DNA from: Diplolepis rosae
Lineage: Eukaryota > Arthropoda > Insecta > Hymenoptera > Diplolepididae
Assembly (NCBI GenBank): GCA_030998225.1
Contig: JAPYXD010000481.1
Coordinates: forward strand, 620,001-684,000
Length of the DNA: 64,000 nt
Direction of reading: 5' to 3'
Positions within the stretch are counted from its first letter, which is position 1; every line of letters starts with the position of its first letter. The position numbers and the translations under genes were made by a program. Shown one piece after another: positions 47,558 to 57,709 of the stretch. The notes under the pieces are model-generated. The model did no database searches and had not been told where the DNA came from. It was given only the letters and a program-made list of their open reading frames with translations.

Positions 47558-47843
47558 CAGTGTGCTCAGATCTGATACCGACGCAGTCACAACTACAGTA
47601 GCACCTCCTGTTCGTGTGAAGCGAGTAGGGAGAGGCGGCGGCGCGCGCTGCCCTTGTTTTTTCCTCGTCGCTCTTGCACGCGAGAACGACTCGTCCCACT
47701 TCTCCTTATTCTCCTCCTTCTCGCGTGCAAGAGCGACGAGGAAGAAACAAGGCAACACGAGCCGCCGCCTCCCTACTCGCTTCACATGAACAGGAGGTGT
47801 TTCTGTAGTTGTGACTGCGTCTGTATCAGATCTGAGCACACTG
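47558..47843. mobile_element. 286-bp palindromic hAT-type MITE
   Basis: Nearly the whole element is an inverted repeat: CAGTGTGCTCAGATCTGATA from the left end and the same on the minus strand from 47843, through GACGCAGTCACAACTACAG and CCTCGTCGCTCTTGCACGCG. Flanks GTCACATA and GTCACCTA are an 8-bp duplication with one change. Open frames on both strands encode the same peptide because of the palindrome. Confidence 0.85.
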
Positions 47844-50800
47844 GTCACCTAAATATGGTATTATATCACTTTAAGGGTTTTCAGATACTTATACAGTTTT
47901 CACACTTTAATGATCGTTCAGGACATTTTGTGTATATTGAAATTTGGAATCAAATTTCAACAAGTTTTGAGAATTGAGCGAAATTCAAGGCTTGTAGGTC
48001 AAACAGTTTACATAAGAAAACAATAAATACAAAATTTATTAGTTACTATTAATGTTACCCAAACTCTCCCGAACGGTTTTCTCATGGTCTGTTCCGATTT
48101 GGAACAAAGAAGGCTCTTAGACTATTTCTTATTTATTAATAGTGAGCATTTCCTCGAAGGTTTCCAAACAACCTGTCAATCTGAAAGTACACTCTTAAAT
48201 TTAATTATTCTAGGAGACAAGGCTGGTCTAGTTATTATTATTACCCATAAATGTCAACCGAGTCTGGTCAATTTCTGCAAGTGAATAACCATTTGATTTC
48301 ATTTTAAATAATTTAGGAAACTTGAGATTGTTACACGTGTTCATACGTATTGAGTGATATAGACCAATCCTTGTTACTTTTTCCAATAAAACTAGAAGAT
48401 TTATATTTATTCTTAATACTAAAAGTCTTTTTGATAATAAATTATATAAGATTTATTCTGCCTTTTACATATTTAAAATAAAAGAGATTAAATTTTCCAC
48501 AACAATTCTATGTTACGTATAATTACGTACGTACCGAAGAAGAAGATTTAAATCGAGTTTATGAACGCTCGATCTAGTTGATTCGCAATCCGCAATTTAG
48601 ATGAGCGCGCAGGTGCGATCATTGTTACGAGCCGCGGAACGTTCAACTTACGCGACGCGTGTAATTGGTGGATTCTTACTCGGTGCTAATCTTTGAAAAG
48701 AACCGAGAAAATACGAATATTGGAAAATAATGGAAACAGAAGCTCGGATAAAATTTGATATTTAATGTACCCAATGATTTTAAAACTAGTTAAATCTGGA
48801 CTCGTACAACTTAGTACCGGCCTACACGAAGGTTTACAAATCAGCAGATTTACAAATCCGAAAGATCAGTTCGCGACGGAAGTGCAGTATATTCTAACTT
48901 TACTTACATTCCACAAAACTCACGCATCCCCTTTCACAACTCTCCCCCACGCATCCCCTCTCTCTCAATTTCACACGCTGGCCCTCGCTAGGCCCAGCCC
49001 AACTTCCCGGAGAAGCTCGACCAGGGAAAACCGAGTCCGGAGAAACCCGATTCGGAAAACTCCAGTCCCAGCCTCTCTCTTCTCAGCTGCAAGTTTTTTA
49101 TGGCGCTTGCAGTGAAAGCGCAAGTGAAGGCAGTAAAACAGTAAATCTTAAAGGATTACTTTTCACTCCCTTCTGGCGACCAGACATGCTATTTTAAATC
49201 TTTTTAGGCGTACGTGACTAACTGGTTCCTATACCTATTTAGCTGGCCATTCCGTTTAGTTTTTTGCCTATCTAAAATAGAAATAAATATTACCTTTATA
49301 AATCCCTAGTTCTATCCTAACTTAATTTATTCAATCCTACCGTCCAGACTTAACCTTTTCTTATCCTTAAAACTAGTATACATAGAAGTGATATATAACT
49401 TACAGAAAAATCTTAAAACTAATTTACAATTTACAATACTTCTAAAGCCGAACCAAATGTTTTACGGCTGCGAAAATACAATTATGAAGCTTATATTTAA
49501 ATCTATTATTTATAACTAATATCTATAGGTAGAAAGTTTCTACGATTGTCCCAAGGTCTTATTTTATGATTTTCAGCTCCTTTCCGTGGGAAACTCATTT
49601 CTTTAGATAAGACATGAGTTTCCTTGATTTAAACATATTTTTATTTATTACGAAATTCATAATCCCGCGAGTTTGATTCGATAGGTCGATTACATAATCG
49701 ACTTCGAGCGAGACTCTATAGTCGCTCGTTACATCATCACACTGTCGCTATGGTGGCGGCACACTCGCATTCCTGTAACGCGCCGAGTCACTTTGAGCGG
49801 GAACTTTTAAAGATCACTTATTAAATTTCCATGAATCAAAATTATGAAGACTGGGGGGGGGGGGAGCTCATCACATCAAAGAGTGGAAACTCACCTTGTC
49901 GGAGTGAAATTGCTTTGATGAAATAAGTCGTACTTATTTAAAAAGGAAATAAGATCAGGTATATTAAATTAATTACACTTAATTAAATATATTGTACACA
50001 ACAGCCGATACTACTATATTTATTTAACTCAAATATGTATTATAAACTTTAATAACTTTATATTCTTATTACAATCACAAAGATGATAAGTAACAAAAAA
50101 CTCTAATCCGTTCCTTTATGTATAGCTTAAAAAAATCTCGCGCGCCGATCAATCGATCAAGTGGTCTAGATCAATCTGAATCTCTCGCGATGAAATCTGG
50201 GCTTCACCGTCACATGTGTAATTGCGCACCCTTTCTGCGTTCTCCCACTAATTAGGTCAAGTGCGATCAGCCAATCAAACTTATTTCTATCCCTACTTAT
50301 TAGCATAATTCCTAGATTACTTTCCCTTCTACTAGATTCCTAGAGCGCACGTGTTTTTCTACATCAAAGTATGCCGCATAAGCTTCAAATTACGTTCCAC
50401 GCATTTCGAATTCGCTAGGAGTCTAAGTCGTTAAAATTAATAAGTTGCACAGGAAAATATCCTGTCAAATATAAAACTTGATACGTTTAATTTATTGAAC
50501 GTTAGTCGCGACAACCAGTCGCCTGGTTCATTCTTAAATAAACAATTATATGAAACCTTAGGACCTTAGATTAAGTTGAAATTTCTACGATGCAAATAAT
50601 AATTTTTAAGAAGTCTTTGAAGAAAGCCTACTACTAACAAAAATAACTATTTCTTAGAGAACTCGTAATAATTTAATGAAAGGCCAATCGCACTCTTCCC
50701 AACCAGCATAACAACTCTCATCCAATGTACATAATTATAAACAAGAATGTTATTCATGCCGTGTCACTCTTAAGTCTAGCCAATCTCTTAAAATAAATTT

Positions 50801-50938
50801 CTTTACTTCATTATTAAAATAAAATAATAAAATAAAATAAAAAAGATTCTAAGCATAATTTGAACATTCCCTCCAGTTTAAAAGCGCGCTCTGGTGATGA
50901 AATCAGCAATCGTCACATTTCAAGAAAGCGGTAAGCAG
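47844..50938. other. no gene recognised; possible old LTR pieces
   Basis: TGTGATGATGTAACGAGCGA on the minus strand at about 49738 and TGTGATGATCCAATCACAGG on the plus strand at about 46854 look like related LTR starts, each followed by TCGATTA and CGAATCG words, but I could not define the other ends. A run of 12 G lies near 49854. The frame at 48765-49115 has no domain. Confidence 0.3.
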
Positions 50939-51737
50939 TGTGCCCAGATTTGAAACGCGCACGTTACACACACAACGCCAACAGCACTATGTACGTGACA
51001 ATGGTTGCGCGCGTAGCGTTTTGCGTCTGCTGTTTGCAGTGGTTTTCTGAGTTCTCTCTGGTTGAAGGCACCTTGTACCTAGAGCTGACATTGTGTGCGC
51101 GAGGAATCACATGTACGCACTTGTTCGACAGTTTTTCACTTTCTGTGGAATGAAGCATTGGCGCTGGGTGCCCTCTGTGATACCGCCTGAGCTCGCGTGT
51201 TTATGTTCCTGTTTGAGCGATACGAGGTTCTTCCGAGCGTGTTCTCTCATTGCTTAACTTACTCTCCGGGCCTGTGCCGGGAGAGTGAGGGAGTGAACGT
51301 TTTGAGGTAGCGTGGCTGGTGTGTGGGCCTCCATAGTTAGTCTTCGTAGGGTCTCCGCGCGCGTTGCACCTTTTTTGTATTCGCCGTAGTTCCTGATTCC
51401 AAAGACGCTCTGAAATTTGTAAGTGCCCGAGTGAGCTGTGCTTGCTTGAGACTAACGGCTCCGGCGCCGAAATACCACTAGATCGACGATCACGCCCAAA
51501 AATTTCCTGTCTGTAATAGAGTAACTGTAAGTTTAATTTGAAACTTCAAAATAACTTTTGGCTCTTCCTCCACCCACTGGGTGGAGGTTTTTATGCCCCA
51601 ATAAACTATCTCTTTTTGCGAACAGAACGAACAAATTCGCTGAGTTGTTTCATTACATTCCTTACCACGCTCACCTGAATTTCATTCACGTCTCCTTTTG
51701 TTTTCTTTCATGCAAGGCTAGTGGATCTTTGCAAACA
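50939..51737 (+). repeat. probable 5' LTR of the BEL/Pao element
   Basis: Opens TGTGCCCAGATTTGAAACGC and closes GCAAACA just before TGGTACTTCGAGCCGGAT, which resembles the leader found after BEL LTRs. CpG-rich promoter-like body, AATAAA at about 51600, and a tight hairpin CCTCCACCCACTGGGTGGAGG at about 51568-51588. Edges rest on TG/CA ends and context. Confidence 0.4.
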
Positions 51738-52097
51738 TTTTTTGGTACTTCGAGCCGGATTTTTTTTTTTTTTTTTTTTTTTGGTGAAGAGGAAAAATGG
51801 CTAATTCTTTTATAGACGTTGTACAGGACTCTCCTAGGACGGGTCTAGGCATACCTGTTGAAACCAAAAAACCCCCTCTCACGAACCAATGCACCGCCAG
51901 CGGAACCGCCTTTCGGCTTTAAACTTCGCGGGCAGTTGGTTCCAGCTTAAAGTCGCGTACGACTCTTCCGTCGTCCGTTCGCCCGGGACTCCCATCCGCG
52001 GGCACACGCCCGTTAGGCAGGCCGGCCAACCGCGCCAACCAGGAAAGGAATAAGAAGATTCCTCCCCCGGTCGACGCAAACAGCCCCGATGCAATTT

Positions 52098-54250
52098 CTA
52101 CTGGCCTCCATTGTTGCCGCGCTCTGTACGCTCATCGAGCTCCCTCGCCTTCATCACCAGGGTGACGAATGGCTCGATAAACATCCAAATCTGTTCAGAC
52201 TGGAGCATGAGAGAGACCATCGTGTCAGGAGTGAGCTCGGCACCCACTGCCTGACCGAGGGCCTCCCTTGCCGCGCCCCACTTTGCGCAGACGAAGAGTG
52301 CGTGCTCTGCATTATCCACAAGGGAACCGCAGTAGCGGCACGACTCATCGTCTCTTTTCTTGAAGCGCTTCAGGTACGCATTTAAAGCAACCATGGCCCG
52401 AAAGCGCTTGCGCCAGGTAAAAGCCGACTTGACCGTATTTTCTATCCAGCCAGGTGGCGAGCTCCGGGATCAGACGGTATGTCCATCTCCCGGTTTGGTC
52501 ACCATGCCATCTCGTCTGCCATTTCTCGACGAGTCTGCGCCTTCCATCCTTGCGGCTGGCCTCCTTCGTGCGAGCGATTTCCTGCAGGTCGGCGCAGGTA
52601 AGCTCCTTGCGAAGCTGAAAGGTCTCCTGCCTTTTCTCCGCCAATAAATCTATTGGCGGGACGCTCGCCAGGACCAGCACAGCACTCGTCGACACAGTTC
52701 GGTATGCTGAAACAATTCTCATCACCACACCTTTCTGTGCCGAGAACAGCTTCTTCAGGATAGCATGGTTGTTAAGGGCACCTGTCTAGATCGGAGCTGC
52801 ATAAAGCAGCTTCGAATTTACCACGCTCGCCACCAGCCTTCTCTTAGCTTCCCTAGGACCACCAATGTTGGGCATGAGCCGAGGCAGGGCGGCCCCACAC
52901 TGGATGGCTTTGGCAGTCGCGATCTGCAGGTGTTCGCCGAAGCTAAGCCTTCGATCCAACTGCACACCCAGGTACTTAATGCTCTTTTTCCACTTGATTT
53001 CATGTTCCCCGAGAACGATCCTCGGGTATTTGAAGGATCTCCTGTCTGTGACCAGCAAAGCCTCGGTCTTCTCAGGGGCCATTTTCAGGCATCTGCTATC
53101 CAACCAACGCTTTGCCCGCCACAGACTATCATTGATCCTCAGCTCCAGGATTTTGACGTCGTCAGCGGCGCACACGACAAGTGCGTCATCCACAAAGCCG
53201 ATGATGCTCGTTCCAGCAGGCAGGTCCATGCGCAGGAAATCGTCGTACATGACGTTCCAGACGAGTGGACCTACCCGCGACCCTTGAGGGGCGCCACATG
53301 TCATCTCTTCCTTGAGAGACCATTTGTCGCCCTCGTATATCACCCACCTGTCGCTCAGATAGTCATCTATCATTCGTAACAGGTAGTCTGGAACCTTTTT
53401 GCGCACCATCGCCTCGATGCAGATGTTCCATCTCGCGGTATTGAACGCATTGCGTATGTCAATGCTGATCAACGCGCAGAATCCCTTACGCTTACCAGTT
53501 CCTCTTCTTGCTTTAGTGGCGATGTCCACCACTGCCTGGATGGCGTCAACTGTGGACCTGCCTTTCCGAAAGCCGAACTGGTTTTCCGAGAGACCATTCT
53601 CGCGGACCATGTGACCCCGTAGTCTTTGTAGGATCATTTCCTCCAGAAGTTTCCCCATCGTATCCAATAAACATATTGGCCTATACAATGAGGCGTCCCC
53701 TAGAGGTTTGTTGCCTTTCCTTAACAGGACCAACCTCTGCTTCTTCCAGTCTGCGAAGAACCTCCCCTCCCGAAGACAGGAGTTGAAGACTTCTAGGAGG
53801 ATCTCCGGGTATACCCCGATCACCTCTTTGAGGATCTCGTTCGGCAACCCGTCGATCCCCGGCGCTGTGTTTGCCTTGAGCCTTCCACCCGCTCTCTTTA
53901 GTTCTTCGAGAGTGAAGAGTTCTTCGCCCCGGACCACGCCGGAACTTCGGTTCTGTCTTTGGAACGGCTCTACATGCGGGAACAAGCTTCAAGATGTTCG
54001 CGAAGCTTGTCTTTGCTGAGTCCTTTTGTGTTCCAGGAGGGGCTCCTTACCTTGCCGCCCCTTCCCGTATTCACTGGGTGACTCCGTTCCTGGATGCTAA
54101 ACTCAATGCACTGGTGGTCACTCAATGTTATTTTATCGAGGACGCACCAGTCGCCTATCCTGGAGGCAAGACAGGGCGCCGTAATCGTCAAGTCGATAAT
54201 CGACCCCCCCGCTCCTTGTCTGAACGTAAAATCCTGCCCCGATTCAATAC
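52098..54250 (-). pseudogene. R1-clade ORF2 (endonuclease end, RT, C-terminal finger), broken
   Basis: The endonuclease is represented only by its last part (GRSMIDLTITAPCLASRIGD; SDHQCIEF, the conserved SDH). About 54000 there is a jump and frame change that drops the endonuclease-RT linker present in copy A. RT then runs 53985-52786 as one open frame of nearly 400 codons with NTAPGIDGLPNEIL, NQFGFRKGRSTVDAI, DIRNAFNTARW, the box FVDDALVV (F-x-DD) and LGVQLDRRLSFGEH. After a frame change, 52728-52345 holds PPIDLLAEKRQETFQLRKEL, and another change leads to the C-terminal CCHC-like finger (CRYCGSLVDNAEHALFVC) at about 52330. The RT catalytic core looks intact, but the protein as a whole cannot be made. 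Confidence 0.9.
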
Positions 54251-54661
54251 AATCAAGTCATTCTTGGCGACCATCTCACGGACAAAGATTCCCCTCCTGT
54301 CCAGACGGGCTTCTCCCCACTCGGGCCATCAGAAGGTTCTGGGCTTCCTTCCCTCTCGTCGAGGTCCATAACTTCAAGGGACCTCTTCGAGTTCAAAGAT
54401 TTAACTTCGGCCTTCTCTCCGACCGCCTGGTCGAGCGCCTTTTCGAAGGTCGAGACGTCACCCCCCTTTCTGAGGACCAGGAGAATCTCCTCCCTCCTGG
54501 CTCTCCGAATGGAGAGGACCTACGCCCCTACGTTTTGGGGGTTTACTTTCGCCTTCATAGCCTTCAGGATATCGGCGTAGGACTCTCCTTCCTTCGCCGA
54601 CACCCTGATAGTGTCGCCCGACCGTGCGGCCGGACAGCGCCTCGCCAACTTCACCTTTATT

Positions 54662-55234
54662 TTAGGTTCCTGCGCAGATGGCACAGGAACCTCTTTTTTC
54701 TTCTCTTTTTTTCTTTTTTTTCTTCTTCACCAGCTGCCATTCCCCATCCTTTTTTGGGGTTTGGCTTCTGGTGGCCGCAGTGTAAGTTGGCGATATGCCG
54801 CCCTTCCCTTTCTTGGGAAGCCGATCTTCGGGGGGAGAAGGAGCAACCCTCTTCTCCCCCTTTGTCAGCTTTTTTGGGGTATCTCCCAGAGACGCAGAGC
54901 GCAGTCTCCGGAAGATACCCATCTTTTTGACGGCGGGGTGGGATTCCATCCTTTTCTGGATTTCCACCCCGCTCTCTAGTAAGCACTTGTGGGTGTTGAG
55001 CATTCCGCTCAACACCTCCGTAGCCTCACTCACACTGTCCTTAACATGGCCAGGGTTGTTTCTCAGCATACCCTGCTGGATAACGCTGAGAGCCCTGGCC
55101 AACCTCTCCATTTTCTTACTTTGCTCCTTCAGGAGCTGAAGAACGTCATTCCATCCATCAGCCCCTGGAGGAGTGTGTGAGTGCGCATCAGGCGCCTTCA
55201 CCGCTTCATCTCCTTTATTGTTTTCAAAATTCAT
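54662..55234 (-). CDS. R1-clade ORF1 N-terminal part
   Basis: 190 codons from ATG at 55234: acidic/polar start, a helical stretch WNDVLQLLKEQSKKMERLAR likely to form a coiled coil, then Lys-rich basic segments (KKLTKGEKRV; a run of nine Lys-rich positions near the end). R1-type ORF1 normally continues to three CCHC knuckles; these are missing here, and the next stretch in another frame (54250-54660) still encodes ORF1-like DTIRVSAKEGESYADILKAM. So ORF1 is frameshifted and deleted before its zinc knuckles. ORF1 proteins coat the RNA in the retrotransposition particle. Confidence 0.65.
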   Translation of the reverse strand: MNFENNKGDEAVKAPDAHSHTPPGADGWNDVLQLLKEQSKKMERLARALSVIQQGMLRNNPGHVKDSVSEATEVLSGMLNTHKCLLESGVEIQKRMESHPAVKKMGIFRRLRSASLGDTPKKLTKGEKRVAPSPPEDRLPKKGKGGISPTYTAATRSQTPKKDGEWQLVKKKKKKKREEKRGSCAICAGT

Positions 55235-55440
55235 ATTAATCTCGTCGTGTCTTAAGACGGTTCGCCCATCATGGGAGCCCTACCGCAGTAGGGCTACTAT
55301 CCCCGCCTGTATAGATCCCTAGTTATGTGCACCGAAACCGAGAAGCGGCTTATCGGATGGTCGATCCTATCGGCACATTAAATGAAGCTAGTAAAAAAGG
55401 TTACGGGATAGGCCCGCGCCATAATGATGCTAAAGGTTTA

Positions 55441-55809
55441 ACGTCATAAATGTACAATTTTCTTTTGTTCTTAGTTCTAAGTAGCATTACATTTGTAAAT
55501 TTAGCCTCTAAGGGTTATTGTGTGCATGTATGCTCGCCACGTGGCTTCTTGGGAAAAATTTACATATCCAATTACGACTGGGTCGATCGTTTCTCACTCG
55601 CGTATGTCTTATGCGTCGCGCTACGTATTGCGGTGCCCTACGTGATTTACGAGCCCTCGAGTGCTAGGTTCGCACAACAGTTCCAGGTCTTTCCTTTTGA
55701 ATGATTGCGTCACGAGCTGGTCTGAAACTCCCAATTCGATTTACAATAGGGCCGTTCAAATGATTCGAGCTTATCATTATTTTTCATTTTCCTTTTTTCT
55801 GGTCTTCCT
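55441..55809. other. BEL leader or R1 flank, no gene
   Basis: Between the R1 5' end and BEL gag. An open frame from 55450 starts with a hydrophobic stretch but has no family resemblance. Presumed BEL leader. Confidence 0.35.
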
Positions 55810-56643
55810 GCATCAGTTTTTTACAAAGAATTCGCACGGCGGAAATTGGAGGAATGCATACGCAACTGAACGAGAGAGATAGAGAAACTCCTAAACGAAA
55901 TATCGTAAAATCGAGACTCGACACGATTGCGATCATTTGGAAAGAAGTCCGCGGGACACATGCCGATATTATGACTGAAGCCGAAACCGAGCATGATCTC
56001 TACGTAAAAAACGATGAATTTTCGCAAATGACTACCGATTTCGAAGCATTGCATGACATGCTCCAGACACTTCTTACTGACCTTGAAGCGTCCGCGTCTC
56101 CAGGTCATGCTTGTCAACCAGCGCCAGTGATTGGAGAGGAGTTAGACGTCGATTTACGTGCCGCGAAACTCCCGAGACTCGAACTCCCCATCTTTTCTCG
56201 TCACTACGATGATTGGGAAAATTTTTGCGACTTGTTTCATCGCTAGTTCACGATTCCCCTCGACTTCCAAATGTTACTAAACTGCAATATTGAAAATCCT
56301 GCATGCGGGACAGAGCATAAGACTTTGTTGAAGATATTCCAGTTACAAACACGAATTACATTTCAACCTGGCAAGCTATAAAAACACGATACGCGAAATC
56401 TCGGTTCAACATTAACAAACACCTAACTACGTTGACTAAACTCCCTCAAATAAAAAAATAATATGCTGCTGAACTCCAAAATTCAATCGACGAGTCGCAA
56501 AAAGTCGTTCGCGCATTGACCACTCTGGAGCTTCTGGTGGATCAATGGGGTACTTGGCTCGTTTTCTCGGTCGCGAATCGTTCAGATGTGGTAACTCGAA
56601 AGCTGTGGGAAATTGAAGTGAGCGCTAGGGAAATTAAAGCCCT
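55810..56643 (+). pseudogene. BEL/Pao gag, first part
   Basis: N-terminal helical region (KSRLDTIAIIWKEVRGTHAD, KNDEFSQMTTDFEALHDMLQ), then the BEL signature KLPRLELPIFSRHYDDWENF at about 56160-56220 and a stop at 56244-56246. Beyond it the same protein continues in other frames (IDESQKVVRALTTLELLVDQ near 56490, then a RKLWEIEVSAREI-like end at 56640) with several indels. Interrupted at 56643 by the Gypsy element; continues at 63773. Confidence 0.8.
56640..56643 (+). other. target-site duplication CCCT (left)
   Basis: CCCT before the left LTR; the second copy is at 63769-63772. Four bases is the usual Ty3/Gypsy duplication, and both copies fall within the same BEL gag codon region. Confidence 0.85.
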
Positions 56644-56944
56644 TATAGGCTTTTGGTATGGTTTAATATTTGAATAAACTCGGTTGACTCCATAAACTCA
56701 AACTGAGTTGCCTAATCCAGAAGGATAATAATTCAAACACCACTTCAACTTAACAAAGTGTACTTTTATTTATAAAAGAGCATTGCACGCTCACCTGTCA
56801 ATCGTGTGCTCGATGGACGAAGGACGGGACGACAAGAAAGATGGAATACCTGAGATCGTAAACGTATGAAGTAAACAACATAGAGTGGAAAACCCACTTG
56901 TAAAAATTTACGTGACATTAAGTAAGTTAAAGTAAATCCCTACA
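56644..56944 (-). repeat. 3' LTR of the CsRn1-type Gypsy element (301 bp)
   Basis: On the minus strand it runs TGTAGGGATTTACTT...AAAAGCCTATA. It is a direct repeat of 63468-63768 with about four differences, meaning a fairly recent insertion. The 3' end is TATA rather than CA. Confidence 0.9.
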
Positions 56945-57709
56945 GGTACTTCCCCCGAGTGTTTAACGAAATAATAAGACATAGTTTACAGTTTTTACGA
57001 GTTAAATAATTAGCTAATTGAGATCGCATGAAATTACCTCTGAACCCTGATAATCTCAACCCCTACAGAAGTCTGGGGATCAGATGTTCTGATTTCTGAA
57101 GGAAAAGAGACGAACACGGCACGGAAAATAATTCCAATTACAGACGGACATTTAAAGATAATATAACGCACATCAAACGTTAATTAATTTAAAATGATGA
57201 GAAAAGTACAAAGATATTGTAATCTACGCATCCTCGAGATTACATTAACGATTCGTCAATAAACATGTTTAAACAACATAAAATAATAAGTTCGAGGTAT
57301 ATTTACATAAGTGGTTGCGCAACCATTAATAGTTAAAATATACTTTTACTAAGAAACAAAATATATTTACATTTAGTATCAAAAGATACGTGTCAACATC
57401 TTGAAAAAAAAAAAATAGTAAATGATGTTAACGAAGGTTTCGAATATAAATCAAATATGATGGAATGTAAAAAGTTCATTTAAGAAATATTCGTCTGTAT
57501 ATAATAATACATAAGAAAGTTTAAATAAACGCAACGCGCTTAGTTGACAAGAGAGTATAAACAAGCTGGGGTGTATATTTAATAATACATGACCAGTAAG
57601 TTAGACTAGATAAATGATCAATTTTTTTTTTAAGATTAAGTTGGTAGAAGGACAGTTGTTGTTATAAATAAAATGTACAGTATGTCACATACGCATTTTA
57701 GGCGATATC
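56945..57709 (-). other. 3' untranslated part of the Gypsy element
   Basis: A purine-rich CTCGGGGGAAGTACC abuts the LTR on the minus strand (56945-56960) and is the likely polypurine tract. The rest of this ~760-bp stretch is AT-rich with no gene. Confidence 0.6.

Larger units (their letters stand above)
51761..55440 (-). mobile_element. R1-clade non-LTR retrotransposon, copy B
   Basis: Minus strand. The 3' end has a 22-23-base poly(A) tail (poly-T at 51760-51782), then the 3' noncoding part, ORF2, ORF1 and a 5' leader to about 55440. GC-rich against its surroundings. No 28S rDNA flanks, so it is not at the classical R1 site. Right edge approximate. Confidence 0.85.

Noticed and set aside
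47513..47848. Overlapping open frames on both strands encoding the same peptide
   Set aside because: Direct consequence of the palindromic MITE.
48765..49115. 116-codon ORF with Ser/Thr/Pro-rich tail
   Set aside because: No domain or splice context; surrounding DNA looks like old repeat.
49850..49865. Poly-G run as a functional site
   Set aside because: Single homopolymer with no other structure; likely slippage.
51568..51595. GC hairpin followed by T run, like a bacterial terminator
   Set aside because: Sits in a probable LTR in an insect genome; no bacterial genes nearby.
52765..55139. Long plus-strand ORFs across 52.7-55.1 kb
   Set aside because: Antisense shadows of the GC-rich R1-clade ORFs, which carry the conserved RT motifs on the minus strand.
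51761..55440. R1 at the 28S rDNA target site
   Set aside because: Flanks are BEL leader-like, not rDNA; the element is R1-clade by sequence only.
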